Assembly (NCBI RefSeq): GCF_000155595.1
Contig: NZ_DS989904.1
Location: forward strand, 3,924,786-3,988,785
From: Synechococcus sp. PCC 7335
Lineage (GTDB): Bacteria; Cyanobacteriota; Cyanobacteriia; Phormidesmidales; Phormidesmidaceae
DNA length: 64,000 nucleotides
Reading direction: 5' to 3'
The notes under the pieces were generated by a model. It had not been told where the DNA came from, did not search any database, and saw only the letters and a program-made list of their open reading frames with translations. The translations under genes and the position numbers were made by a program. Position 1 is the first letter of the stretch. Every line of letters begins with the position of its first letter. Positions 1-7,813 of the stretch are shown piece by piece.

Positions 1-244
1 GACCAGGGACTTTGCCGTTGTAGGCAAGTAGATTGGCAGTGCGATCTCCTAACTGTACAGACTGATCTCTGGCTTCTAAATCTAAGCTGAGCAAACCGTT
101 TTTACTCTTGTAAGTTTGAAGCTGAATCGGCGCAGAAACAGGTGTAGAAGAGAGAGGCTGAAATCTGGCGCACTGAGTCAACAACATGGACGCTGTCGTG
201 CCTGCGCTCAGCCGTAAAAAGTCTCTTCGTTTGATCACTCTCAT
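1..244 (-). CDS. Multicopper oxidase, N-terminal part (cut by window edge)
   Basis: The gene runs leftwards off the window, so only the first 81 codons are present. ATG is at 244-242. The N-terminus reads MRVIKRRDFLRLSAG, a twin-arginine signal followed by a hydrophobic stretch ending near a Cys (LLTQCARF), so export as a folded cofactor protein is likely. The visible mature part ends in LLAYNGKVPG, the hallmark opening of the first cupredoxin domain of multicopper oxidases (CueO/CopA-like laccases). The family oxidises Cu(I) or phenolic substrates in the periplasm. Its place beside merR, DUF411 and a copper ATPase supports copper detoxification. The copper-ligand motifs lie outside the window, so the subtype is open. 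Confidence 0.8.
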   Translation of the reverse strand, partial: MRVIKRRDFLRLSAGTTASMLLTQCARFQPLSSTPVSAPIQLQTYKSKNGLLSLDLEARDQSVQLGDRTANLLAYNGKVPG

Positions 245-280
245 GTGTTTTTAGCTAAATTTTTATCAACTGATTGTGAC

Positions 281-294
281 ACCTTTGCAAAGGT
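281..294. promoter_or_regulatory. 14-bp perfect palindrome upstream of the multicopper oxidase
   Basis: ACCTTTGCAAAGGT is a perfect palindrome 36 bp upstream of the oxidase start. A weaker CCTCT/AGAGG dyad follows at 300-316. The position fits an operator for a dimeric regulator, possibly the one lost as the neighbouring response-regulator pseudogene. The regulatory role is inferred only from symmetry and location. The rest of 245-399 holds nothing recognisable. Confidence 0.35.
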
Positions 295-399
295 AATGGC
301 CTCTCACCATCAGAGGTATTCTCACCACTAGCTATCCCTTAACTGTAGCTCGCTACTTCCCTGATTTGGTATCGTGCCATTTAGTCTTATCATGTCTTC

Positions 400-797
400 T
401 TATCTCATACCATAAACAGTTTTGATTAGACTGCTGTATTCTCCTAACTTACGGCGTAATAATTGCATTTAGTCGGCTATTAGATTGCTGTTGGGTTCAG
501 CCTTAAATGTCCACAGCTGATTAAGTACTTGGTCACTAGTCATAATCTGAATGGGATGCTTCATAAGGTATCTCAGCAATAAAAACTCTTTCCAAGTGAG
601 TTCAACGTATATCTGTTCTTCATCTTAGAGAATTGGAAGAACAGATATACGTTGGTCGCAACTAAGTAGCAATTTCCCAACGCATTTCCAATGTGTATTT
701 GCGTAGTCTTAAATGCAGGCTCAAATTCAGATGACCGCCTTCTAAGCGCCCTGAGCCTTGCAAATAGCTCAGAATCATCAGCAAGCAAAACTCCCAT
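400..797 (-). pseudogene. Decayed OmpR/RppA-type response regulator
   Basis: Read on the minus strand, the remnant starts at ATG 797 after a good GAGAGG ribosome site with MGVLLADDSE, the usual receiver N-terminus. It jumps at once to LFARLRALRRRSSEFEP, which normally lies about 95 residues later, so most of the receiver is deleted. The frame is lost in a 19-bp inverted repeat (603-654) and resumes in another frame as VELTWKEFLLLRYLMKHP, the winged-helix domain. An in-frame TAA at 469-471 replaces a usual Gln codon. The C-terminus MQLLRRKLGEY...TVYGMR continues to a stop at 400. Three independent lesions mark it as dead. The surviving sequence resembles cyanobacterial RppA/ManR regulators. 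A shorter open frame (573-851) covers its first half. A MerR-type promoter stands directly upstream. Confidence 0.8.
603..654. repeat. Perfect 19-bp inverted repeat inside the response-regulator pseudogene
   Basis: Arms 603-621 (CAACGTATATCTGTTCTTC) and 636-654 are exact reverse complements around a 14-nt loop. They sit exactly where the pseudogene changes reading frame, between the linker and the winged-helix domain. The palindrome probably arose by a templated inverted duplication that caused the frameshift. It has no T-tract on either strand, so it is not a standard terminator. Confidence 0.85.
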
Positions 798-882
798 AGA
801 TTTCCTCTCGTCAAGTTTCGCTGCGATTACAGGTATCAACAGATTACTCATAAAAACTCACCCCTAATCCTTGATAGAACTC

Positions 883-914
883 AGCATAAACTCTATACCT
901 AACTTCAAGGTCAA
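883..914 (-). promoter_or_regulatory. MerR-type promoter in front of the response-regulator remnant
   Basis: On the minus strand there is a -35 TTGACC (914-909), a 20-bp spacer ending TATAGAGTT, and a -10 TATGCT (888-883). The over-long 19-20 bp spacer with a central dyad is the signature of promoters activated by MerR-family proteins. The plus-strand pattern ACTCTnTACCnAnCT..AAGGTCAA is shared with the site upstream of merR. Confidence 0.65.
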
Positions 915-1032
915 GCGATATTAAAAGAAGGAAAAGTTTATGCCCAGTTGAAAACACTTGGACACAGAATAGATACAACAGAAAATAGTATGGCAATCTG
1001 AAGCTAGAATGATTTTTTTCACTGGTTCAAGC

Positions 1033-1455
1033 CTACGAATCTAGTGGAATCTTTTCAATGAGAGGACAAATATCTCCGGGTTGAGGATGTGGTTTAGAGG
1101 CAGCCCAGCTATCTCGATATTCTACAAGTCCCTTCTTAAACGACTTCATTTCCTTGATCTGAGCCTCGATCTTCTCAATTTTTTCTTGCAGAATTGATTG
1201 CACTAAATCGCAGGGCATATCTCCTTGCTGATGCGCATTTAGCACTTCGCTAATATCTTCTAATGTAAATCCTAAAGACTGAGCTCTCTTTACAAACTGA
1301 ACCTGTCGCACCGCTTCTGGAGGATAATAGCGGTAACTATTCTCTCCACGCTCGGATTCGAGTAAGCCTAACCTTTCGTAATAGCGCAGTGCACCTACTG
1401 CCACACCGGTTTGCTTAGACACTTCGCCAATTTTTAATCGTGTTGAAACGGCCAT
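1033..1455 (-). CDS. MerR-family metal-responsive regulator
   Basis: The product is 140 residues. It has an N-terminal MerR winged helix (LKIGEVSKQTGV, then LRYYERLGLL), a long dimerisation helix from about residue 83, and a C-terminal metal loop ending GDICPLIE. ATG at 1455 is chosen over the upstream TTG (1476) because an AAGAGG ribosome site precedes it and the TTG lies at the predicted transcription start. Cys82 opens the dimerisation helix, where Cu(I)/Ag(I) sensors of the CueR type have Ser. Only one Cys (Cys130) is in the C-terminal loop, where CueR has two. The neighbours are copper genes. By context it regulates copA; by residues it looks more like a divalent-metal sensor. Confidence 0.88.
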   Translation of the reverse strand: MAVSTRLKIGEVSKQTGVAVGALRYYERLGLLESERGENSYRYYPPEAVRQVQFVKRAQSLGFTLEDISEVLNAHQQGDMPCDLVQSILQEKIEKIEAQIKEMKSFKKGLVEYRDSWAASKPHPQPGDICPLIEKIPLDS

Positions 1456-1484
1456 CTTCAACTGCCTCTTCGTCAACTGTTTCT

Positions 1485-1516
1485 ATCGTAAACTCTCTAC
1501 CAAGCTATAAGGTCAA
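1485..1516 (-). promoter_or_regulatory. MerR-type autoregulatory promoter of merR
   Basis: On the minus strand there is TTGACC (1516-1511), a 20-bp spacer ending GTAGAGAGTT, and TACGAT (1490-1485). Transcription would begin about 7-10 nt downstream, just ahead of the ribosome site for ATG 1455. The long spacer fits autoregulation by the MerR protein. Confidence 0.65.
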
Positions 1517-1568
1517 CTTCTGTTTCATCCTCATTTCACAATTAACTGTCAATGTAGTGAATCTAGCG

Positions 1569-1580
1569 AGGTAGCTACCT
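1569..1580. promoter_or_regulatory. 12-bp palindrome upstream of the DUF411 gene
   Basis: AGGTAGCTACCT is a perfect palindrome about 105 bp before the DUF411 start, between the divergent merR and DUF411 genes. No 20-bp-spacer promoter is visible on the plus strand here, so DUF411 may be controlled by a different protein. The role is inferred. Confidence 0.3.
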
Positions 1581-1685
1581 TCAGCGCTAAGCTCTAGCTT
1601 TGAATGGACGTAGCCCACAGATCAAACCCCAGCTTCAGCCAAACTATTACTCGTAACAGCTCTATTAATGTACAAAGAGGTTTCT

Positions 1686-2201
1686 ATGACTCACCGTTTC
1701 TCCAAATTCAAGATATTTGTGGTCGGTTTAGCGGCAGTCAGCTCAGTGCTAGCTGGCTGTACGGCTACCAACAATGCGCGAATGGGGTCATCACCGCAAG
1801 AGATTATGGCTACTCAGGCGGCTGTGATCGGCGAAATCACTGTTTTTCGTAGTCCTACTTGCGGGTGCTGCGGTCAGTGGATAGAGCACGCCGAGGCCGC
1901 TGGCTTTAAGGTTAAAGATGAGATCACCGAAGACATGAGTGCAATTAAGCAACAGTATGGTGTTCCTACGAATCTGAGCTCATGTCATACAACGGTAGCC
2001 GGTGATTACATCGTAGAAGGACATGTGCCTGCTGAAGATTTAGCACGACTGCTGGCTGAAAAGCCAGACGTGGCCGGAATTGCCGTGCCAGGAATGCCTA
2101 TTGGCTCTCCCGGTATGGAATCAGGCGACTATACAGAACCTTACACTGTCTTCTCGTTTACAGAATCAGGCGAAACGGCTGCATTTGCTGAGCACTCGTA
2201 G
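1686..2201 (+). CDS. DUF411 metal-binding lipoprotein
   Basis: The product is 171 residues. ATG 1686 is preferred to the in-frame ATG at 1668 because AAAGAGG sits 6 nt upstream. It has a lipoprotein signal with lipobox LAGC, then a thioredoxin-fold-like DUF411 domain: FRSPTCGCCGQWIEHAEAAG with a CGCC cluster, the family SSCHT segment, and EGHVPAEDLARLL. DUF411 proteins are often encoded in bacterial copper and heavy-metal resistance clusters and are thought to bind metal in the periplasm. The flanking merR and copA support that. It has its own upstream region and is separated from copA by 389 bp containing copA's promoter. Confidence 0.85.
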   Translation: MTHRFSKFKIFVVGLAAVSSVLAGCTATNNARMGSSPQEIMATQAAVIGEITVFRSPTCGCCGQWIEHAEAAGFKVKDEITEDMSAIKQQYGVPTNLSSCHTTVAGDYIVEGHVPAEDLARLLAEKPDVAGIAVPGMPIGSPGMESGDYTEPYTVFSFTESGETAAFAEHS

Positions 2202-2250
2202 CGCTAGTCAATAAAACGTTACCAGTTTGATCATCAGTTCATCAGACTTA

Positions 2251-2277
2251 TGGCTGCTGTATTGTGGCTGCTGTATT
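2251..2277 (+). repeat. Two 13-bp direct repeats in the DUF411-copA spacer
   Basis: TGGCTGCTGTATT occurs at 2251-2263 and again at 2265-2277. The rest of 2202-2477 holds no gene I can support; the only other signal in the spacer is the MerR-type promoter at 2478-2509. Confidence 0.5.
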
Positions 2278-2477
2278 TAGGGTGCCGTTCATGTTTCAAG
2301 CCGCTCCTTTTTCAATGCGATCGCAACAATACAGCCCGCAATAAGCCAGCGGAGTGACGCTAGTGTATATCCGCCGTAAGCAGATCTGTTAGAGCTAACT
2401 CTTACTGGCAGAGCGCAAACGCGAGATGTTTCCATCTCAGGCATATCTACATGATTGAAGATATACTTCTAGCCCCC

Positions 2478-2509
2478 TTGACTCTCTCCTTAACTAGAGG
2501 GTTTACGCT
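2478..2509 (+). promoter_or_regulatory. copA: MerR-type promoter of copA
   Basis: On the plus strand there is TTGACT (2478-2483), a 20-bp spacer containing AACTAGAGGGTT, and TACGCT (2504-2509). The spacer half AACTAGAGGGT is close to known MerR-family operators of the PbrR/CueR kind. It lies 81 bp before the copA start. It shares the spacer end TAnAGnGTT with the two minus-strand sites at 1485-1516 and 883-914, so one regulator probably serves all three. Confidence 0.72.
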
Positions 2510-2590
2510 AATAGCACTGAGCCGATCAGCTATGAAAAGTCTGTCTAAACTGCCAAATAGTCATCTTCAGCTAATTAAGAGACTTCTTAT

Positions 2591-4861
2591 ATGACCGCCA
2601 CTACCCTAAAACTCAAGGGCATGAGCTGTGCCGCCTGCGCCACCAGTATTGAATCGGCTATTCATCAGGTGCCAGGAGTTCGCGAGGTTCAGGTTAACTT
2701 TGCGGCTGAGCTAGCCAGCATTGAATACGATGAGGGTAGTACCAGTCTTGAGAAAATTCAGGCCGCGGTGGCTGATGCTGGCTACGAAGCGAGTAAACGA
2801 GAAGATTTGAGCATTGGTGAGACAGACGCCAAAGCGCAAGAAGAGCGTAAATCGCAGCAGCGATCGCTCCTTATTAAAACGGGCGTCAGCGGCGTTATTG
2901 GGGTGGCACTGATTTTAGGCACGTTACCGATGATGTTGGGTATAGATATTCCCGGCTGGCCGATGTTTCTACATAACCCATGGCTACAGCTTGTTTTAGC
3001 AACGCCTGTTTTGTTCTGGTGCGGCAAGTCATTTTACATGGGTGCGTGGAAAGCCTTCACCCACCGTGCTGCCAATATGAATACGTTAATCGCGTTGGGA
3101 ACGGGCGCTGCCTATGTCTACTCTGTTTTCGTAACGCTGTACCCTGGCTTTCTCATTTCACAAGGGCTCGCACCCGACGTTTACTACGAGGCCGCAGTTG
3201 TGATTATCGCACTGCTGCTACTGGGCCGCTACTTAGAGAACCGAGCGAGAGGACAGACCTCCGATGCGATTCGTCAGCTTATGGGATTACAGGCAAACAT
3301 GGCGAGGGTGATTCGGCGAGGAGAGGACGTTGATTTGCCGGTAGAAGACGTTGTTGTCGGTGATATTGTTATTGTTCGCCCTGGTGAAAAGATTCCGGTT
3401 GATGGTGAAGTAACAGAGGGTACCTCTACTGTCGATGAATCGATGGTAACAGGCGAGCCGGTTCCGGTGAAAAAGGAACCGGGTGAGGAAGTCATTGGGG
3501 CAACTATCAACAAGACAGGAAGCTTCAGATTTAGAGCATCGCGGGTTGGCAAAGATACTGTACTCGCACAGATCGTACAGCTTGTACAAGATGCACAGGG
3601 CTCAAAGGCGCCTATTCAGAAGCTGGCTGACCAGGTGACCAGATGGTTTGTGCCGGTAGTCATTGCCATTGCCATCACCACATTTGTCCTGTGGTTCAAC
3701 CTCGTGGGCAACGTTACGTTGGCGCTGCTGACGACGGTTGGCGTACTCATCATCGCCTGCCCTTGTGCTCTGGGACTAGCTACGCCGACTTCTATCATGG
3801 TCGGTACAGGCAAAGGGGCTGAGAACGGCATTTTGATCAAAGATGCTGAAAGCCTAGAACGCGCTCACAAGCTTCAGACTATTGTTGTCGATAAAACGGG
3901 GACACTGACCGAGGGTAAGCCGACGGTTACTGATTACTTGACAGTCAAAGGAACAGCCAACGGCAACGAGATTCAACTGTTGCAAATGGCAGCAGCGGTT
4001 GAGCGCAGTTCAGAACATCCGTTGGCTGAAGCAGTGGTGAATTATGCCGCCTCTCAAGGTATTGAAAAGAAGAAGCTAACGAGCGTTCAAGATTTTGATG
4101 CGGTTACGGGCCGAGGCGTTCAAGGAATAATTAATGGCCGTTTGGTGCAAATTGGTACTGATCGTTGGATGCAAGGCTTAGGCATTGATACGAGGGCGCT
4201 TCAATCTGAGCGTCAGTCCTGGGAAGCCTCGGCAAAAACTACGGCCTGGATTGCGGTAGACGGTAAAGCCGAAGGGCTAATGGGTATTTCTGATGCGCTG
4301 AAGAAAACGTCTGCTCAGGCGGTAAGCGCGTTGCAAGCGATGGGCTTGGAAGTGGTGATGTTGACTGGGGATAATCGACAGACTGCGGAGGCGATCGCCC
4401 AAGAAGTTGGGATCCGTCGCGTATTTGCAGAAGTACGCCCCGACCAGAAAGCTGCGCAGATTACACAGCTACAGTCTGAAGGGAAGGTAGCGATGGTAGG
4501 AGATGGCATTAATGATGCGCCGGCGTTAGCTCAAGCAGACGTAGGAATATCGATTGGAACCGGGACAGATGTGGCAATCGCTGCTAGTGATATCACGCTT
4601 ATCTCTGGCGACCTTAGGAGCATTGTTACCGCTATTCAGCTCAGTAAAGCCACCATTATCAACATTCGGCAAAATCTGTTTTTTGCTTTCATTTACAACG
4701 TGGCGGGTATCCCGATTGCTGCTGGTATTCTCTATCCCCTCTTTGGATGGTTGCTAAATCCTATTGTTGCAGGCGGGGCAATGGCCTTTAGCTCTGTTTC
4801 TGTTGTTACGAACGCGCTTCGTCTTCGAAACTTTCAGCCTGAAGGTATGGATATTCGCTGA
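2591..4861 (+). CDS. copA: Cu(I)-translocating P1B-type ATPase
   Basis: The product is 756 residues, full length for the family. It has one N-terminal HMA domain with GMSCAAC (Cys13 and Cys16), eight predicted membrane helices, the TGEP actuator motif, CPC at 390-392, the phosphorylated Asp434 in [14 protein letters not shown], and GDGINDAP near 637. The last helices show AFIYNVAG and MAFSSVSVV, the YN and MxxSS signatures of group P1B-1 (Cu+/Ag+) pumps. It should export or compartmentalise Cu(I) using ATP; cyanobacterial homologues are PacS and CtaA. Its upstream MerR-type promoter fits a detoxifying pump. A cupredoxin gene starts 28 bp downstream, probably co-transcribed. Confidence 0.95.
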   Translation: MTATTLKLKGMSCAACATSIESAIHQVPGVREVQVNFAAELASIEYDEGSTSLEKIQAAVADAGYEASKREDLSIGETDAKAQEERKSQQRSLLIKTGVSGVIGVALILGTLPMMLGIDIPGWPMFLHNPWLQLVLATPVLFWCGKSFYMGAWKAFTHRAANMNTLIALGTGAAYVYSVFVTLYPGFLISQGLAPDVYYEAAVVIIALLLLGRYLENRARGQTSDAIRQLMGLQANMARVIRRGEDVDLPVEDVVVGDIVIVRPGEKIPVDGEVTEGTSTVDESMVTGEPVPVKKEPGEEVIGATINKTGSFRFRASRVGKDTVLAQIVQLVQDAQGSKAPIQKLADQVTRWFVPVVIAIAITTFVLWFNLVGNVTLALLTTVGVLIIACPCALGLATPTSIMVGTGKGAENGILIKDAESLERAHKLQTIVVDKTGTLTEGKPTVTDYLTVKGTANGNEIQLLQMAAAVERSSEHPLAEAVVNYAASQGIEKKKLTSVQDFDAVTGRGVQGIINGRLVQIGTDRWMQGLGIDTRALQSERQSWEASAKTTAWIAVDGKAEGLMGISDALKKTSAQAVSALQAMGLEVVMLTGDNRQTAEAIAQEVGIRRVFAEVRPDQKAAQITQLQSEGKVAMVGDGINDAPALAQADVGISIGTGTDVAIAASDITLISGDLRSIVTAIQLSKATIINIRQNLFFAFIYNVAGIPIAAGILYPLFGWLLNPIVAGGAMAFSSVSVVTNALRLRNFQPEGMDIR

Positions 4862-4889
4862 CCATCGCATTGGAGTGGAGAATAAACTG

Positions 4890-5426
4890 ATGCAATTACA
4901 GCTCTCTCAAAACCGACGACTTCGCTATCAATGGCTACTATGTAGTCTTCTGACCATTGGCATGGTAGCCGGAAGTACGCTCACTGCTCGTGCTCGAATT
5001 TCTGAAGCCGATACTGGCGAATTTCTCCGTATTAAGCAGCCATTGGGTCTCAAGGCGGGCGTGGCTGTGGCGGGGGCTGGACTCATTGGCTTGGAGCTGT
5101 GGTGGTTCCTCTTGAGCAAACCCAACGCTCAAACTACCCAGACTGCTGACGGCATTCAGTCAATAGATATAACGGTAGATGGCGGCTACTCTCCCAATCA
5201 GATAATGGTTCGAGCAGGCCAGCTAGTACGGCTAAATTTTCTGCGCAAAGATCCTAGTAGTTGTTTAGAGCGGATTATTCTACCTGACTTTAATAAAGCA
5301 GTAGATTTGCCGCTTAATCAAACTGTAACCTTGGAGGTTGTTCCTGAAAAAGCAGGTGATTACACATTTCACTGCGGTATGAACATGTTTCGTGGCTCGA
5401 TCACGGTGAAAGCCAACGTTCAATAG
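4890..5426 (+). CDS. Membrane-anchored cupredoxin-domain protein
   Basis: The product is 178 residues from ATG 4890, which has GTGGAG 9 nt upstream. The longer open frame to 4764 overlaps copA and is rejected. Two hydrophobic segments (about residues 17-34 and 60-76) anchor it. A Cupredoxin_1 domain follows with SSCLERIILPDF and a C-terminal FHCGMNMFRG loop, supplying Cys/His/Met-type copper ligands. Such domains often accompany or are fused to copper ATPases. It probably hands copper to, or receives it from, CopA at the membrane surface. Its position 28 bp after copA indicates one operon. Confidence 0.82.
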   Translation: MQLQLSQNRRLRYQWLLCSLLTIGMVAGSTLTARARISEADTGEFLRIKQPLGLKAGVAVAGAGLIGLELWWFLLSKPNAQTTQTADGIQSIDITVDGGYSPNQIMVRAGQLVRLNFLRKDPSSCLERIILPDFNKAVDLPLNQTVTLEVVPEKAGDYTFHCGMNMFRGSITVKANVQ

Positions 5427-5586
5427 GTGTTTGTGAAAGGTATCTGTGAAAGTTTGTGGCTATAATGCGCTAGTGATAAACGACACCAATGCTGGCTATG
5501 AGATGGGTCGATTTCATTCCTGTTTCATATTTGTTTGCAACACTGACTACGGGCCTCTTTAGAAAACTCGGAGGAAGTCTGAGCCT

Positions 5587-6015
5587 ATGCCCTGTTTATC
5601 AGTTTCTCACCGCGCCGCTTTTTTAGGTATAGCCTTTCTGACTAGCGCTCACGGCCTGAACGCTAAAGAGGCGATCGCTCATTCTAATCACTATGAATCA
5701 TCACAACCTGAGCAGACATCTCCTCCAAATAGCCAGCAGCCTGATCTCTCCTCTAAGGCGACAGATCTCTTTGATACCACTCAGCAGGAGGCAACTTCGG
5801 CTAACAAGATTGACTCCGATGCTAATGCCCTGTCAGACGACAACCAACAGAAGCATAAACCGATCGTTGAGGAGATTCCAGTATCTCAAGAGCCAGCCTC
5901 AACTTCTAAGTCTGGATTGTTTGATGGATTTACTATAGGCTTAGGCGAATCCATACTAGCGATGCTGATAGCAGCGCCGTTCGTCTTATGCGCTTGGAAG
6001 AGGACAAAGTCTTGA
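5587..6015 (+). CDS. Secreted/membrane protein of unknown function in the copper operon
   Basis: The product is 142 residues. It has an N-terminal signal-like segment (AAFLGIAFLTSAHGLNA), a Ser/Gln/Asp-rich low-complexity middle (about 30-105), and one C-terminal helix (ILAMLIAAPFVLCAW) ending in basic residues. A GGAGG ribosome site lies upstream. A perfect TATAAT at 5461-5466 could start a separate transcript, although I see no good -35. I do not recognise the family. The architecture suggests a flexible periplasmic segment tethered to the membrane. The function is inferred only from its position between the cupredoxin and PepSY-type genes. Confidence 0.65.
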   Translation: MPCLSVSHRAAFLGIAFLTSAHGLNAKEAIAHSNHYESSQPEQTSPPNSQQPDLSSKATDLFDTTQQEATSANKIDSDANALSDDNQQKHKPIVEEIPVSQEPASTSKSGLFDGFTIGLGESILAMLIAAPFVLCAWKRTKS

Positions 6016-6051
6016 TATTACTTTTCAAGGAAAATAACAGGGGAGTCAACT

Positions 6052-6336
6052 ATGACATTTAATCGAGTCCGTTTGCGTCAGCTGCATAGGGCACTTGTCC
6101 CTTCTATGGTGCTACCGCTGTTGTTAACGCTGACGACAGGAACATTATTTCAGTTTTCAGTAGCAGGCGATCGCGCTAACGACTTCCTATGGCTCCTCGA
6201 TCTACACCGGGGCAAGTTCGGTTAGATAAACTTAGAGTTTCTATATCCAGTTCTTAATGCGCTCGGCTTGTTGACGCTAATCATTACTGGCTCAATCAGG
6301 TGGTATCAGTCTCCTAGTAGAAAGAGAAGTAACTAG
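6052..6336 (+). pseudogene. PepSY-associated membrane protein interrupted by an in-frame TAG
   Basis: ATG 6052 follows a CAGGGGAG ribosome site. Codons 1-57 read as a PepSY-type N-terminus (LRQLHRALVPSMVLPLLLTL, then LWLLDLHRGKFG). Codon 58 (6223-6225) is TAG, and the same frame continues INLEFLYPVLNALGLL...IITGSIRWYQ to a second TAG at 6334. Intact relatives read straight through at this point, giving a protein of about 94 residues with two helices. No indel is needed; a single base change explains it. Either the gene is dead, only the 57-residue first half is made, or the stop is read through. PepSY-type proteins are common in metal and redox operons. Confidence 0.78.
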
Positions 6337-6409
6337 AATTCCTCTGTTTGCTATAACAGAACTCTACCAGTTAGGAAATAAAGGGTTGGCAGTAAAGAAA
6401 TGAAGGGTT

Positions 6410-6535
6410 GTGTCTGATGGCTCAGCCTCTTGTTTTAGCGGCTTTTTAAGAGCCGAGTGTGTTCGCACTGTCATAGCTGCTGCCATAGCTTCGCTGATTC
6501 TTGTAGTCATCAACCTAGTGAAGCTGCAAAGTTAG
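6410..6535 (+). CDS. Possible 41-residue membrane peptide (weak)
   Basis: An open frame from GTG 6410 to TAG 6533 ends in a plausible membrane helix (VRTVIAAAIASLILVVINLV). There is no convincing ribosome site and I know no family for it, though it faintly recalls the helix of NrtS-like small proteins. It may be a remnant or chance. The rest of 6337-6627 holds nothing else I can support. Confidence 0.2.
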   Translation: MSDGSASCFSGFLRAECVRTVIAAAIASLILVVINLVKLQS

Positions 6536-6627
6536 ACAGCTGATTGTGAAAAGCGTCGTAGCGCAAGCGCCTTACCCGGGTTCAGTTTTATACGAGATAA
6601 AACAGACAGTCACCCTAGCTTTTCAGA

Positions 6628-6734
6628 CTATAGCAATCCGCACTTGGCTTGCACTATCACCAAGCGCTACAACCCTTGATAGATAAAGCTAAGTGCTTAG
6701 CAATCTGCTGAATGCATTGAGCAGATTGCTATAG
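6628..6734. repeat. MITE-like palindromic element between the copper operon and thrB
   Basis: The ends are inverted repeats: CTATAGCAATCCGC at 6628-6641 and its near-complement GCAGATTGCTATAG at 6721-6734, 107 bp overall. Internal partial complementarity (CACTTGGCTT against AAGCTAAGTG) lets the whole stretch fold. It abuts the thrB stop codon and separates two convergent transcription units, so it may also end transcription. No coding capacity and no second copy in this window were seen. Confidence 0.5.
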
Positions 6735-7664
6735 CTAGCCGATGGCTTCTGATACAGCCCCTTGCGTGTCAAGCTTCAGACAGTAAGCTTTGGCCGCAAA
6801 TGGCTGAGATTCCCAAGCCGTTTCCATTGCTTCACGAACAACATCGGCTGCATCGGGCGGCGCTAAGGCTAGCAAAGTCGGCCCGGCTCCACTGATAACT
6901 AAGCCCCAGGCTCCGGCTTTCATGGCGGCACGGCGCACATCATCATAGCCGGGAATGAGTTTTTTACGGTAGGGCTGATGAATGCGATCGCTCATCCCGC
7001 CGCTGATCCAATCGCCATTTCCTGTTGCTAGCCCTTGTAGCAGCAGTCCAATATGAGCTGTATTAAAGATTGCATCCGCTCGGCTATATTGAGCTGGTAG
7101 TACCCGCCGTGCATCGGCTGTAGATAGCTCGAATTCAGGAATAATCACAACAGGCATCACCGTCTCGTGCCAAGTCAGATGACAAACTTGCAGCCGTCCC
7201 CTGGTGACGACGGCTAGTTGCGCGCCCCCAAATAGAGCGGGTACCACGTTGTCTGGATGTCCTTCTATCTGGTTAGCTAATCTTGCTATCTCTGCTTTGG
7301 TTAAAGGAGAACCGGCTAGCGTATTCGCGCCAATGATACCGCCGACAATTGCCGTTGAGGAGCTACCTAGGCCTCGAGAAAGTGGGACGCCTAGATTGAT
7401 CTTGATATGAACAGGCGGTGCCGATATCCCTATGCGTTCATAGCACTTTAGATAAGACCGATAAACAAGATTGCTCGCACCACTATTAACCCGTTTGGAC
7501 TCGGTGCCTACAACCGTAATTTGAAACGGCTCACTATCAGATAGTGGCGTAAAAGGCGTAAAGTGAAAGCGGTTGTAGAGTGTGAAGGCAGCGCCTAGGC
7601 AGTCAAACCCAGGGCCGATATTGGCAGTTGTAGCGGGAACGGTAACAGCAACGGTAGAAGGCAC
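6735..7664 (-). CDS. thrB: Homoserine kinase
   Basis: The product is 309 residues, normal length for ThrB. It belongs to the GHMP kinase family: the N-terminal VPATTANIGPGFDCLG and the ATP loop PLSRGLGSSSTA at 94-105 are diagnostic, and VISGAGPTLLAL near the C-terminus is the third GHMP motif. It phosphorylates L-homoserine with ATP in threonine biosynthesis in the cytoplasm. The start is GTG at 7664; the conserved N-terminal motif begins within ten residues, so no other start is likely. thrS lies 149 bp upstream in the same direction, pairing threonine synthesis with threonine charging. Confidence 0.95.
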   Translation of the reverse strand: MPSTVAVTVPATTANIGPGFDCLGAAFTLYNRFHFTPFTPLSDSEPFQITVVGTESKRVNSGASNLVYRSYLKCYERIGISAPPVHIKINLGVPLSRGLGSSSTAIVGGIIGANTLAGSPLTKAEIARLANQIEGHPDNVVPALFGGAQLAVVTRGRLQVCHLTWHETVMPVVIIPEFELSTADARRVLPAQYSRADAIFNTAHIGLLLQGLATGNGDWISGGMSDRIHQPYRKKLIPGYDDVRRAAMKAGAWGLVISGAGPTLLALAPPDAADVVREAMETAWESQPFAAKAYCLKLDTQGAVSEAIG

Positions 7665-7813
7665 AAAAAAACAGAGTCCTAAACACAGTGAGCCATTTTA
7701 TCGTTTAGAGGGCGCCCAATTAAGTGTCCTTCTCTAAAATCTCCGCATAGAACGCTTGACTAGAATTTCTCGCGCTGCGTTGCTAGAACCAGCACCTTGT
7801 AATAAAAACCTAC

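Noticed and set aside
1604..1852. 82-residue frame overlapping the DUF411 gene
   Set aside because: It is out of frame with the clear lipoprotein and CGCC-containing product; it is a shadow.
4764..4889. Upstream extension of the cupredoxin gene
   Set aside because: It overlaps copA out of frame; ATG 4890 has a ribosome site and begins a sensible anchored protein.
6223..6225. TAG as a pyrrolysine or selenocysteine codon
   Set aside because: TAG does not encode selenocysteine, and pyrrolysine genes are not known in cyanobacteria. Mutation or simple readthrough is more likely.
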